From Alicyclobacillaceae bacterium I2511 (GTDB lineage Bacteria > Bacillota > Bacilli > Alicyclobacillales > Alicyclobacillaceae): a stretch of 60,463 nucleotides of DNA. The notes under the pieces were generated by a model, which saw only the letters and a program-made list of their open reading frames with translations, searched no databases and was not told where the DNA came from. The position numbers and the translations under genes were made by a program. Shown piece after piece: positions 26,743 to 36,028 of this stretch (position 1 is the stretch's first letter; each line of letters opens with the position of its first letter). Location of the stretch: positions 1 through 60,463 of the forward strand of contig QXHL01000018.1 in NCBI GenBank assembly GCA_003584005.1, read 5' to 3'.

Positions 26743-26990
26743 CCACATTTTCTGCCGCGAGGGTGCGTCCTAAAGGAGAAATAAGATGCCACAGGTCGCT
26801 TATAAGCCTTTTCAAGCCGAGGTTTAGACAAATAGGGTACCGCCAAGCCCTTATTCCAGCAAATTCAGCCTAAAAACCGCATGCAAACCTACAATAAGGG
26901 ATTCTCACACCTCTATTTATCCTTCATCTCTCGAAATTCGACGATTAGACGACTGGGAGACCCTTAATTCTAGCACCGCAGAAATTGCCC
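26743..26990 (-). repeat. dispersed non-coding repeat, diverged copy D
   Basis: Read in reverse, it follows copy A from the block with CTAATCGTCGAATTTCGAG through GGAATAAGGGCTTGGCGG to AAGCGACCTG, with many substitutions. It covers about 250 bases of the 430-base unit. It lies in the 590-base gene-free interval between mtlD and the PadR gene (26518-27106), which otherwise shows nothing I can name. Confidence 0.65.
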
Positions 26991-27106
26991 CTCACATCTG
27001 CTCCTTTCATACAAAATTTTCCTTACCTAGTTTAGAGCACAGGTGAAAGTTCTGAAGGTTCCGGTGCTAGCCTCTAAGGAAATCCACGTCGCCGTTGAGA
27101 CCCGCT

Positions 27107-27664
27107 TTACTGAACTGTTTTCTCATCCGTCGAACTCTGCAATTGGGCGGCGATTCGCTCCAACCAATCAACCTCCAATTGCATATGCAAAAGTCGGTGT
27201 TCCAAGGAAAGTTGAATGCCTGCGGCGTGCGAATGTGAAAGACCTTTTTGGAACAGGTTCATCTGCTCTTGCAACCGCTGCAACCGCTGTTGCAGGTGGT
27301 GTGCCACCTCGTCCTTTGGCAGGTGATCTAAAAACATCAGTCCTACGTCGCCTTTGTAAATGGGTGAGTCGGGATGTTCCAAGTTTTGTCGCAAAAGACT
27401 TTGGAATTGTTCTATTCCTTCGGGAGTGATGGAATAGACTTTGCGAGGGGGACGATTGCCCGCTTGCTCGGTGTGAACCGTTACGAAACCGGACAGGGCC
27501 ATTCGATCCAGCAGGACATAGGCAGTGGCTTTTTTTATTTCTGTTACATACAATAAATTTTTTTCAATGAAGTCATTGATCTGATACCCGTGTGCACTTT
27601 GTGCCATCAAAATTCCCAATAGCAAAAGAGAACGTTCATCTATCACATCATTTCCGCCCTTCAT
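27107..27664 (-). CDS. PadR family transcriptional regulator
   Basis: About 185 residues: winged helix (RSLLLLGILMAQSAHGYQINDFIEKN ... TAYVLLDRMALSGFVTVHTE ... RKVYSITPEGIEQF) and a long C-terminal helical region of the Vir_act_alpha type (LQQRLQRLQEQMNLF) for dimerisation. It lies 32 bases after an MFS exporter on the same strand and probably controls it. The start is unsure: GTG 27667, ATG 27664 or a GTG at 27646 that follows AAGGGCGG. A direct repeat of GGAAATGATGTGAT spans the start region and could be its operator. Confidence 0.85.
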   Translation of the reverse strand: MKGGNDVIDERSLLLLGILMAQSAHGYQINDFIEKNLLYVTEIKKATAYVLLDRMALSGFVTVHTEQAGNRPPRKVYSITPEGIEQFQSLLRQNLEHPDSPIYKGDVGLMFLDHLPKDEVAHHLQQRLQRLQEQMNLFQKGLSHSHAAGIQLSLEHRLLHMQLEVDWLERIAAQLQSSTDEKTVQ

Positions 27665-27696
27665 CACATCATTTCCACACTTTCAAGGATTCCCTT

Positions 27697-28893
27697 TTAT
27701 ATCGATTTTAAGGGATATTCAATTGCCGCCCATTTTGTGGAACGATGATAGGCCACCAACAAACTGATGGCGGCAAAACTGATAAGTGCCACGATGAAAT
27801 AGGGCAAATTAGGATGCAGTTCGTACAGTGCCGTAGCCATTAAGGGCCCCACCACACGCGCCAGATTGTCCATCGAGGACAGCAGGCCGTTGGCCAACCC
27901 TTGACCAACCTGCGCCTTTTTGGTGATTAAAGAAGACAAAGGGGGGCGAATAGACGTGTTGCCCACACTGAACAGAGTAATGAACAAAGTGGCATTCCAA
28001 AAATTAGTTGATGCCAGAACACTGAGCAATCCCACGCCAGAGAGTGCCAGACCCACATACAAAGCCGGTAGCTCTTTGCCGTGCTTCACGAAGCGTGGCA
28101 GGATGCCCCCTTGAAACAGGGCGGCTACCACTCCAGAGAAAAAGAACATTCCACCAATCTGCGTTGCCGTGGCGTGAATCCGCAGCATTTCGAAATACTG
28201 AAAGGTCCCCTCTAAGGAAGTCACAGCCAATTGACTGAAAAACCCAACCAGGTAGAGGTATCTGAGGGGGCCGGAAAAAGCGGCCCAGCGCGTTTTTGGT
28301 ATGGGTAAAGCAGAACTCTCCCCGCGCTCACCCCCCCTGACTGGAGGTGGTGGATTGTGCAGCGCAACCGCTCCCCACGCCGCATTGGCCAGCGCCAGTG
28401 CACTGGCGACAAAGAAAGGAACACTGACACCAAAGTGGGACAGCAACCCACCAACTCCGGGACCGATGATGAACCCCATTCCGATGGATGCACCCGCCAG
28501 CGCCATCCCGTGTGTTCGTTCCTGTGGAGTGGTTACCTCAGCGATGTAGGCCATGGCTGTTGCTGTAACAGCCCCCGAAAATCCACCTCCAATAATGCGT
28601 GCCACATACATCAACCAGAGTATGTGCTGCGCCAAGCCAAACAACAGAAAGCTCAGGGCAAAGCCAACTAAGCCCGTAAGGATGACCCGTTTTCGACCTA
28701 TACGATCAGACAGAATACCCCACGCTGGGGCAGTCACGAAAGCCACCGCAGAATAGACGGCCAGCATCACTCCCAATTGAAAGGGAGCCGCTCCCACCTG
28801 TTTGACCATCAGCGGCAAAACGGGAATGATGAGGCCAAAGCCGATGAAGACGGTGACCAACATCATCAAAATAACACGCAATCTTTTAAACAT
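27697..28893 (-). CDS. MFS multidrug exporter, TetA-like
   Basis: 398 residues with 12 membrane segments. Motif A GILSDRIGRKRVI between helices 2 and 3 and a motif-C-like GIGMGFIIGPGVGGLL in helix 5 mark a drug:proton antiporter (DHA1). ATG 28893 follows GAGGTGA. The downstream PadR gene, a family that often represses exporters, suggests inducible drug efflux. Substrate unknown. Confidence 0.9.
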   Translation of the reverse strand: MFKRLRVILMMLVTVFIGFGLIIPVLPLMVKQVGAAPFQLGVMLAVYSAVAFVTAPAWGILSDRIGRKRVILTGLVGFALSFLLFGLAQHILWLMYVARIIGGGFSGAVTATAMAYIAEVTTPQERTHGMALAGASIGMGFIIGPGVGGLLSHFGVSVPFFVASALALANAAWGAVALHNPPPPVRGGERGESSALPIPKTRWAAFSGPLRYLYLVGFFSQLAVTSLEGTFQYFEMLRIHATATQIGGMFFFSGVVAALFQGGILPRFVKHGKELPALYVGLALSGVGLLSVLASTNFWNATLFITLFSVGNTSIRPPLSSLITKKAQVGQGLANGLLSSMDNLARVVGPLMATALYELHPNLPYFIVALISFAAISLLVAYHRSTKWAAIEYPLKSI

Positions 28894-29215
28894 TGATTGG
28901 TTTCACCTCAACCTAAATCTATAAGTTAACAAATTCAACCCTAAAAATAACTGATTACGAGTTTGTTGCCGAAAATGATAACATCCTCCGGCAATAGTCA
29001 ATCATAACTAATTATAACCGGATTATATTATACATGATTAGATTGGGCAAGAAAATAACGTCTCTATTCAAACGCGGATTCCGATGATTTCCACGAGGAG
29101 CTATCTTTATAATTAACTTTGAGCAGAATCATCCTTAGAAATAGGGGGTTGTAAAGCCTGCGATAAGACACGAAGTAGCCGTGAAACCCGAACACAAATG
29201 TAGAAAGACTCCATT
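28894..29215. other. promoter region of the MFS/PadR pair
   Basis: Very AT-rich, with several leftward TATAAT-like hexamers between 28990 and 29040 but no single clear promoter. No repeat copy or RNA recognised. Confidence 0.3.
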
Positions 29216-29401
29216 TCAGTGGACGAACCACAACCACACCAAGCTGGTGGGCAGTAGGATGCCGTTGGCCACAACGCTGGTTTTTTTGTGCTGTATTAGT
29301 TCCTGGCGAATAAGAATGGCATATCCGACCAAAAGTCCAACGGTAACTAAGGTACGAAACTTGTCGCTTCTTCCACCGCCAGTCGCGATGGCCTTCTTCA
29401 T
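29216..29401 (-). CDS. small membrane protein, function unknown
   Basis: 61 residues: basic N-terminus (MKKAIATGGGRSDKFR), a hydrophobic helix (TLVTVGLLVGYAILI), a polar hinge (RQELIQHKKTS) and a second hydrophobic stretch ending LVWLWFVH. AAAGGAAGTG lies upstream of ATG 29401. No family recognised; the coding signal is fair because the hydrophobic pattern and ribosome site agree. Confidence 0.5.
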   Translation of the reverse strand: MKKAIATGGGRSDKFRTLVTVGLLVGYAILIRQELIQHKKTSVVANGILLPTSLVWLWFVH

Positions 29402-29806
29402 CGCTCACACTTCCTTTGCGCGCGATTCCACATAGTTGCGTCAGGTGTCTCCACTTCTAAAAGAGTGGCCTCACGGCTTTTAAACGTCTGCAACAGTTAG
29501 TCTATTACGATCTCCGCGATAAGTTCGGGCTAATGGGGACTCAATTTGGGACCCATTTGGACTCCTGTTGCGCCAAGAGAGCCTGGCTTGCAAACTCACC
29601 AATAGGCCATGATGCCTCCATCTAGGTGCTCAGCCCACTGTCTCTTGCACCAACCAAGGTTTTTGAGAGACAACGTCAAGTATTATGTCATGACAGATTG
29701 AATGTCTTTCATTTGCGCCGGGGCAGAACCCGCATTCAAATAAACGTCGCTATTGCCCAGTGTCACCATCGCCAAAATTAGTGAAAACTGAGCGTTTATT
29801 ATCAGA
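29402..29806. other. gene-free region
   Basis: No reading frame with a ribosome site, no copy of the dispersed repeat and no RNA family recognised. It leads into the transposase remnant. Confidence 0.3.
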
Positions 29807-29950
29807 CTAATGAACATGATCCGGCATGACTTCCAACTCAATCACTTCTGCCAGGGGATGATCTACAAGCTGCTGAATGATTTCTTTGAGCCGTTCATCC
29901 ACACCCCTTACATTAGCGCTTCTTTCGCACCATCAAACCACAATGCGTAT
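29807..29950 (-). pseudogene. remnant of IS200/IS605-type transposase TnpA
   Basis: Read leftward, 29905-29807 encodes GVDERLKEIIQQLVDHPLAE then VIELEVMPDHVH and a stop, matching the middle of TnpA, including the HxH metal site of the Y1 transposase (PDHVH). Upstream, in a shifted frame, YHKYALWFDGAKEALM resembles the N-terminal strand. The catalytic Tyr region is absent. The remnant abuts the 3' end of the slipin gene. Confidence 0.7.
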
Positions 29951-29963
29951 TTGTGGTAAGTAG

Positions 29964-30803
29964 TTATCTATCCAATGTTGAATCCTCATTTTGAGGAACT
30001 ATTTTGGCTACTTCTGCAGCTAAGGGTTCCGATGGGGGGGTAACACCTGCCACTGGCCCAAAGGCTCGCAACATATCGGTTAATTCTGTGGGCAAAAACA
30101 GCAGCGTGTTTTGGTCCGATTTCACCGCTTCGAGTAACACATTCAGTCCCCTTAAGCGAAACGCGACTGGGGAGTTTTCATACAAAAGTGCGGCTTTCAC
30201 GTATTCCTCGGCCGCAACCACTTCCGCCTCACCATAAATTCGCCGGGCTCCTTTCTCTGCCTCGGCTTGTGCCTTACGGCTCAAAACATCCTGCAGTGAA
30301 GAGGGAATTTCTAAATCGCGAATTTGCACATTTTGGACTTCAATTCCCCAGGAGGTGGCCCGTTCACGAATCAACTCGGCAATCCTATCATCAATTTTTT
30401 GTTGGTCTGAAAGCAAAGTTTCTAGATCACTTCGGCTCACAATGTCCCGTAGCGATGACTGGGCGGCCAAATCAATGGTTTCTCGATAATTTTTCACTTC
30501 AAGGGCTGCACGCTTCACATCGGATACTTTCCAAAACATAACCGCCAACAATGTCACAGGAACCTTATCCCTGGACAAAGTGCCTTCTGTGCGGAATTCA
30601 GTGGTGGTGATGCGTTTGTCAATAATGGTGGCACGCTGGACAAACGAATACACCATATGAATTCCTGGCTTTCTAATGCCCACGAAACGTCCCAAGGTGA
30701 AGACCAACATTTCATCCCACTGTTTTACAATCCGGATGGATGAAAAAAAATAAAGAACCACAATTACAACGACTATCGCAAGTCCTGTCGATAGAATGGG
30801 CAT
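29964..30803 (-). CDS. slipin, SPFH/band 7 membrane protein
   Basis: 279 residues: one N-terminal membrane segment (LSTGLAIVVVIVVLYFF), then the SPFH domain (QWDEMLVFTLGRFVGIRKPGIHMV ... LRDIVSRSDLETLLSDQQKI ... VQIRDLEIP) and a helical, Ala/Glu-rich stretch (QAEAEKGARRIYGEAEVVAAEEY) that oligomerises. Bacterial slipins organise membrane microdomains and often pair with an NfeD protease-like protein; none is adjacent here. The C-terminal tail after residue 250 is short and acidic. Confidence 0.9.
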   Translation of the reverse strand: MPILSTGLAIVVVIVVLYFFSSIRIVKQWDEMLVFTLGRFVGIRKPGIHMVYSFVQRATIIDKRITTTEFRTEGTLSRDKVPVTLLAVMFWKVSDVKRAALEVKNYRETIDLAAQSSLRDIVSRSDLETLLSDQQKIDDRIAELIRERATSWGIEVQNVQIRDLEIPSSLQDVLSRKAQAEAEKGARRIYGEAEVVAAEEYVKAALLYENSPVAFRLRGLNVLLEAVKSDQNTLLFLPTELTDMLRAFGPVAGVTPPSEPLAAEVAKIVPQNEDSTLDR

Positions 30804-31017
30804 TGATTCTCCTCCTGTTCCAATCCTTTACTTCTAGCATAGCCATTTCACAATTTATCACAACCCCAGTATCGTTCTTGAAAATGTGGACCCCTTTTGT
30901 CCGTAGTTGTCACATTTTCCAACCCTGCATCGTCAATTCCTACGAATCGATTGGATTTATGATTCAATACGCGTGGGGACACACTAGGCTGTGGTCCACA
31001 TGAAGGAGAGACATTCC

Positions 31018-32328
31018 ATGAAATTGAAATTTACGCGAAAAATGACATATCACACCGTAATCAGTGCAGGTTTAGTTTCCGCCCTTCTAACGGGCTGCAA
31101 TACCCCTTCAGCCATCCCACCGTCGTCCCCGAATTCGTCGGCCAGCGGCGGCACTTCGCCATCGACCAACACCACCAACTCCACGGAAACGGGGTTGGGT
31201 GCAGGGGTGGGAACCAGCAATACCCCCGTCTCGACGCCAAGCACCAGCGCCTCGACTTCGTCAAGCGGCAGTAGTTCAGCGGGAAGTTCTACGGCTTCCA
31301 TCCCATCCAGCCCGACGAATTCCCAAGGAAGTGTCACGGTGGTGGCTGAGCCTGCGCAAATGATTCTCTATGCGCCGATGGTTTGGGCGCTCAATACGGT
31401 GCACGTGACGGGACATTTATCCAATGGGACGACGACGGCCGTGATGGTGGAAGCTGTCACGGCGAACGGTGGAGTAGTGGCATCTGACAAGGTGAACACC
31501 ACATCCAACGGATCATTTACCGCAAATTTATATTTACCAGACAATGGGCCTGCAAACTTGGCCTTCAAAGCCTACGGTGGTGGCACGGCCGCCAGTACAG
31601 GGGTGTTTTATTTCAACGCGATCCCGTTGGTGCAAGGCACCCCTGCGGTATTTAGCGAGGTGCGCGTCAGTGCACAGCAAATGGGGACCGACTTCCCCGT
31701 TTGGACGCCCACTTGGCTGCCCCAATCCATCACCTCGACGCCGCAAAGCCAACCCGCATATTCGGCCAACTTGGCAGCCAAATCTTTTACCTACACGGCG
31801 GACATTTTCGCCACCCCCCGCGCCTACCCAATCAATGACAGTGCATTGAACACCCCTACGCCCATCGAGATTGCGCAAATCGGTGGCCAGTCCTTTGCCA
31901 GTGCGAAGGCGGCCGAGCAGCAAATGATGTACGGCTTGCAACAGACGTTTGCCCAGACACTCCCCAGCGGCACCCTATCATTGGGCAATCTCAGTGGAGT
32001 AACCTACACCACACCCACACCAGCCATTTTGTGGCATGAGGGAAAGTGGACGCTTGTTGTTCAGGGTCCTGTTCCGCAGGTCAATCGGACAGAGGCCCAA
32101 GCCATCGTCCGCATCCTCAACCAGGTCTACCTGCCCCCCACCAATGGACTGGTTTTTGTGCAAAACACCACTTCTGTGAACAACACACAGTCCGCAGTGA
32201 CAGAGGTATCCTTTATTCAGGGGAGTGACCTGTACACCGTCGGCACCCAAACAGGACAAATTTACAATGCGCTGGTAATGGCGGCTTCCAGTCATAGACA
32301 CATTTCCGGCGTGCATGGCATTTCTTAA
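31018..32328 (+). CDS. surface lipoprotein with Ser/Thr-rich linker
   Basis: 436 residues. Signal peptide with lipobox LLTGC (Cys about residue 27), then a linker of about 75 residues made almost wholly of Ser, Thr, Pro and Gly, then an immunoglobulin-like segment (VTVVAEPAQMILYAPMVW ... NGSFTANLYLPDNGPANLAF) and a C-terminal domain ending in WHEGKWTLVVQGPVPQVNR and a region resembling sporulation/GerMN-type repeats only loosely. ATG 31018 is 7 bases after AAGGAGAG, better than the ATG at 31000-31002 or GTG 30991. Low-complexity linkers of this kind span the wall. Function unknown. Confidence 0.75.
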   Translation: MKLKFTRKMTYHTVISAGLVSALLTGCNTPSAIPPSSPNSSASGGTSPSTNTTNSTETGLGAGVGTSNTPVSTPSTSASTSSSGSSSAGSSTASIPSSPTNSQGSVTVVAEPAQMILYAPMVWALNTVHVTGHLSNGTTTAVMVEAVTANGGVVASDKVNTTSNGSFTANLYLPDNGPANLAFKAYGGGTAASTGVFYFNAIPLVQGTPAVFSEVRVSAQQMGTDFPVWTPTWLPQSITSTPQSQPAYSANLAAKSFTYTADIFATPRAYPINDSALNTPTPIEIAQIGGQSFASAKAAEQQMMYGLQQTFAQTLPSGTLSLGNLSGVTYTTPTPAILWHEGKWTLVVQGPVPQVNRTEAQAIVRILNQVYLPPTNGLVFVQNTTSVNNTQSAVTEVSFIQGSDLYTVGTQTGQIYNALVMAASSHRHISGVHGIS

Positions 32329-32401
32329 TTCAGTCAATGCCTAAGATTTTATCTATTCATTCCTATTAATTCTATGATTATCATAAGCAGGCAGGGTACA
32401 A

Positions 32402-33253
32402 CTACTTTTTGCGCATCATCGCACTCAGTTGATCCCAATCCTCTGGGTTGAGGGTGCTAAGCTCGTTAAATTCTCCGGCCCCTTGTAACCATTCTCCACC
32501 ATCGATTGTAACTACTTCTCCATTGATATAACCCGCTTCATCAGACACTAAAAACGCCGCTAAATTGGCGAGTTCGCTCATAGTCCCAGTTCTATGAAGG
32601 GGAACGCGGTTCATCAGACGTTCTCCTATTTGTGCGGACGGCACCAAGCGCGACCATGCACCTTCCGTTGGAAACATGCCTGGGGCAATCGCGACTTGGC
32701 GAATTCCATATTTAGCCCATTCAACTGCGAGCGATCTCGTGAGAGATAGAACCCCCGCCTTTGCCACCGCAGAAGGAACCACAAAACCTGATCCAGCACC
32801 AGACGACGCATAATTTGTCACAATATTAAGCATGGTGCCGCTTTGTTTTTGATCAATCCATCGCTTTCCTAGTTCAAGGGTCGCATAAAATGTGCCATGT
32901 AGTACAATGTTTAAAATAGCATCGACAGCGCGTACCGATAGACGCTCCGTGGGGCTAATAAAGTTCCCAGCAGCATTATTTACCAAAATATCAACCTTAC
33001 CATAGTGTGCATAGATTGCGTCAAACAATTCCGCAACCTGAATCGGATCCCGGACATCACACGTTTTGTAGAATACCTCGCCGCCGTCTTTTGTCATTTC
33101 TTGTGCAGCCGTTTGTAAAACTTCTTCACGGCGACTGGCAATGGCCAACTTTGCTCCTAATTGAAGATATCTTTCACCCACGGCTCGTCCTAATCCCGTT
33201 CCACCACCCGTGATGACAATGACCTTATTTTGCAATAAATCCCTTCGAAACAT
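32402..33253 (-). CDS. fadH: SDR family 2,4-dienoyl-CoA reductase-like
   Basis: About 283 residues. TGGGTGLG cofactor loop, NNAAGNFISPTERLS, then SGAGSGFVVPSAVAKAGVLS where the usual Tyr of YxxxK is replaced, as in the DECR/FadH branch, and INGEVVTIDGGEWL. It reduces 2,4-dienoyl-CoA esters in degradation of unsaturated fatty acids. ATG 33253 starts the Rossmann strand and follows GAGGGAGAG; the frame is open to an ATG at 33295. It lies directly after the DinB-like gene on the same strand. Confidence 0.85.
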   Translation of the reverse strand: MFRRDLLQNKVIVITGGGTGLGRAVGERYLQLGAKLAIASRREEVLQTAAQEMTKDGGEVFYKTCDVRDPIQVAELFDAIYAHYGKVDILVNNAAGNFISPTERLSVRAVDAILNIVLHGTFYATLELGKRWIDQKQSGTMLNIVTNYASSGAGSGFVVPSAVAKAGVLSLTRSLAVEWAKYGIRQVAIAPGMFPTEGAWSRLVPSAQIGERLMNRVPLHRTGTMSELANLAAFLVSDEAGYINGEVVTIDGGEWLQGAGEFNELSTLNPEDWDQLSAMMRKK

Positions 33254-33297
33254 CTGATGTCCACTCTCCCTCAACTCGTTTAAATCCACCCTCATCC

Positions 33298-33759
33298 CTA
33301 CAGTAAATATCTGATTTTCCCAATTTGAATGTCGGCTTTAATGAAATTCTCATAGGTTACTGGAGAATCCGCCATTCTCCGCAACATCGTTAGCTGACCC
33401 ACATGCGTGATGGCGTCCGCTAAAGGGCCTTGGACTAGTTGCTGCCAAGTGATATCCCCTGTTTTTGATTCTATGAATACCTGGTCCAATTTTTCTAGAA
33501 CACCGTAAAATCGATCCACTTCCCATTCCCACGTTCCACTGGAAAATTCATAATTATCCCCATCATCCTTGGGTTCCAACAGCGAATGCGCATAAGTTAA
33601 TACACGAGACATGTGTCTTAGTATTTCAATCGGAGTGCGTACATCCTTTCCGATAACCAACTCTGGAAAGTTCGAAGGTGCGTTTGAAAAAGCCTGTGTG
33701 GCACGATAAGCAAGGGTGGCCAGTAGGTGCCTTAACAGCACATTATTCGACGTACTCAT
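33298..33759 (-). CDS. DinB superfamily protein
   Basis: 153 residues, four-helix bundle. Helix 2 contains EILRHMSRVLTYAHSLL and the last part DAITHVGQLTMLRRMADSPV; the His residues of these helices are the likely metal ligands of the DinB/YfiT fold. Some members are thiol transferases or stress proteins, most are uncharacterised. Its stop is 2 bases from the upstream ATG of the FadH-like frame, so the two are probably co-transcribed. Confidence 0.75.
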   Translation of the reverse strand: MSTSNNVLLRHLLATLAYRATQAFSNAPSNFPELVIGKDVRTPIEILRHMSRVLTYAHSLLEPKDDGDNYEFSSGTWEWEVDRFYGVLEKLDQVFIESKTGDITWQQLVQGPLADAITHVGQLTMLRRMADSPVTYENFIKADIQIGKIRYLL

Positions 33760-33936
33760 CCCCTTCTTCGTTGAAATTGAGCTAAAGATGCTGCATCGGC
33801 TGTTTCAATCATTGTTTCATTATAGTTTACTGCACATAACAAATGTAGGGATTTTCTGAATATGCATTAACTGTTTTTGATTGTCTCACACCCGGTGTGC
33901 AAACTTATTATTTTGCCACCTAATTACGAGTCAAAT

Positions 33937-34492
33937 ATGAATGCCCTACAGTTTATTAAATCCACCACCAAAGCACGTAACCTGGACTGTCAATTTCAAC
34001 AGGAAGATGCGTACCTATACGCTACAACAGAACAGTACGCGAAACAGATTGAGAAAGAATACCACGCATATCAGAGGCTTAATATCCCTGGAGCGCTCGT
34101 CGACAGTATCCCGTTTGCTGTGAATGTACAAAATGCCCTTGTGAGGAGAGAACAAGGGCAATTCCATCCGCTTCGATTTTTGACCGCACTTGTGGACCGC
34201 ATGGTGAAAAATGGGGTGCCTATCTACGAAGGCACCACGGCCATTAAAGTGTGTCAATACCCAACTGATTAAAGGAAAGTTTGAGATACTCCCCCGTAAC
34301 GTGGACGATTTGAGCCCGGGTGAAGGGGGCGTAGTTACCTATGAAGATGAACGCGCTGGGGCTTACAAAGATGATGAAGGAAAAGCCTTTATCGTAGACA
34401 CAACATGTACACACCTGGGATGTGAAACAGTTTGGAACGAAGGGGACGTTGTGGAAGGCCCTGCAGAAAGAACCTTGAAAAGGCTCATATAG
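33937..34492 (+). pseudogene. eroded DAO-Rieske oxidoreductase (YhfW type)
   Basis: From 33937 the frame encodes FQQEDAYLYATTEQYAKQIE through REQGQFHPLRFLTALVDRM, the middle of the FAD-dependent DAO domain; about 100 N-terminal residues are missing. Near 34260 the match jumps by one frame to GKFEILPRNVDDLSPGEGG and the Rieske half-site CTHLGC, omitting the rest of the FAD domain. The second half-site (CPCHGS) is missing, yet the family C-terminus returns as VVEGPAERTLKRLI. At least three deletions and a frameshift: a dead gene. Confidence 0.8.
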
Positions 34493-34502
34493 AGGTTGTC
34501 CA

Positions 34503-34647
34503 AAACGGGGTCCGCAAATCGGAACGCGAGTCTAAACGCGAGTCTACTTAATGTAATTATTAGTAAACCCATTAAGTAATTATTCCCATGCTCCTTTTTC
34601 CACCTTTTTGTGGGTGAGGACGATGAAATACTGCACGGACCCCGTTT
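34503..34647. mobile_element. 145-bp MITE-like element with 12-bp terminal inverted repeats
   Basis: AAACGGGGTCCG (34503-34514) is repeated inverted and perfectly at 34636-34647. Inside lies a 12-bp tandem duplication, AACGCGAGTCTA at 34523 and 34535, and AT-rich sequence without a gene. It follows directly on the DAO-Rieske pseudogene. No target duplication is evident. A remote fragment with a helix-turn-helix look (34740-34840, SVVQKLENEGLL) follows but cannot be assigned. Confidence 0.5.
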
Positions 34648-34844
34648 AAGGCGATCTGAATTTGTGAACCACAACCCTCTGATGGTTCAGTATCCAGAGT
34701 CAATAACAAAAATTCAATATCTGTCCAGGTGCTATCAAGGTCAGTGGTTCAAAAACTAGAAAACGAAGGCTTATTACGTAGTAACATTATCCCAAAACGT
34801 CATCGGATTTCCAACACTATTTTCGTTCGTCGAAAAGACGAGTT

Positions 34845-35969
34845 TCAAGGGAGCTTGGAAAGTGTCTCCACCCATTGCGTCGCATCCAAAGACCCCCAGC
34901 CTGTACAGGCATCCCATCCAGGCACGGCATCATAGCCCACCACCCCATTAAACGTGTTGTTGCCACGAACAATATCCCGAAACCCCAGGGACAACTCCTG
35001 TTGGTAAATAATTTGAGTGACACCCGAAAGGGGTGAGCGCCCCGTTTCAGCGCGCAGTTGGTTGACCAGGGTCAGCAATGCCGCAAACACCGGGGTGCTG
35101 ACCGAGGTGCCGCCAACAACTGCTGGTTGCCCCTGAAAAACAATTTGATATCCAGTGGCAGGATCCGCGTTCAAAGCGACGTCGGGAATCCCGCGTGTCG
35201 ACAATTTTAAAGCCGTCTGATATTCGGGGGTGCAAAACACATTACTAACCCCTCCGCCTGTGGCTCCACCATTTTGCGGACCCAAATAGGTCCAAGCCAT
35301 TTCTGAACCATCCGGTTGCAAAGAAGTGCCCCCCACAGCCACTGCGGCAGGACTTGTAGCTGGAGCGTCCGTGTGGCGAATCGGATCGCCATTTAATCGA
35401 TGCATTCCATAGGCACCCTGGTCGCCTGTGGCAACACATACCGTGACCCCTTTGGCATCCAATTGGGCAATCAGATCTGCCCATTTTTGTACTGCCATCG
35501 CGCCAAAAGTTGCCTCGGCATCGCCGTAAGAAATAGACAAAACACTTGGGTGATAGGTGGTATCTTCTAAAATGTACTGCAAGACCTGCGCCATCGACTG
35601 GGCAAATTCTGCGTAGGTATTACCGGCACTCGCCTCATATATCAGGATGTGTGCCTGCGGCGCGAGAGCCCCCAGCCACTGTAAATCGAGGGAAGCTTCC
35701 TCATCCTGTGGTTGGACACCGCGGTCATTGCGCGTTCCGTCTACTGAAACAAAGGTCACCTGTGGTGTGGAAATTTGATGGGACTGCCAGAAAAGTTCCG
35801 CACTGGTCAGACTATATCCGTTGGAAAACTCCAGAATTCCCACCTGCTGCCCCCGTCCTGTCAAATGGCTGGGAAAATGGTAGAGGCGCTGAATGTCTTG
35901 CGGAAAATACCCCTGTCCCTGATTCGGTACAACTTCGCCATTCGCCAAAATGAAGTGTTTGCGCAACAC
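34845..35969 (-). CDS. sedolisin (S53) serine-carboxyl peptidase without prodomain
   Basis: 374 residues matching mature kumamolisin end to end. Catalytic Glu91 and Asp95 (EASLD), oxyanion Asp183 (ATGDQGA, usually SAGDSGS) and nucleophile Ser289 (GGTSVSTP). C-terminal FRDIVRGNN ... GYDAVPGWDACTGWGS forms the calcium site. Known sedolisins carry a prodomain of about 190 residues and a signal peptide; this one has neither. The GTG at 35969 lies 8 bases after GGAGG, so the short form looks real rather than truncated by a wrong start. Sedolisins work at acid pH. It may act in the cytoplasm or after lysis. Confidence 0.9.
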   Translation of the reverse strand: MLRKHFILANGEVVPNQGQGYFPQDIQRLYHFPSHLTGRGQQVGILEFSNGYSLTSAELFWQSHQISTPQVTFVSVDGTRNDRGVQPQDEEASLDLQWLGALAPQAHILIYEASAGNTYAEFAQSMAQVLQYILEDTTYHPSVLSISYGDAEATFGAMAVQKWADLIAQLDAKGVTVCVATGDQGAYGMHRLNGDPIRHTDAPATSPAAVAVGGTSLQPDGSEMAWTYLGPQNGGATGGGVSNVFCTPEYQTALKLSTRGIPDVALNADPATGYQIVFQGQPAVVGGTSVSTPVFAALLTLVNQLRAETGRSPLSGVTQIIYQQELSLGFRDIVRGNNTFNGVVGYDAVPGWDACTGWGSLDATQWVETLSKLP

Positions 35970-36028
35970 AGCCGTCGCCTCCGATGAGATCTTTCCCGAG
36001 TGGGATGATTCAATATTCTAAAATAACG

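Noticed and set aside
26514-26873. Overlapping Cys-rich frames on both strands after mtlD
   Set aside because: Neither has a ribosome site and both run into the diverged repeat copy D; no family matched. A spore-protein resemblance was considered but is too weak.
34729-34935. Frame with helix-turn-helix look after the MITE-like element
   Set aside because: No ribosome site and it overlaps the sedolisin gene end; too short and generic to name.
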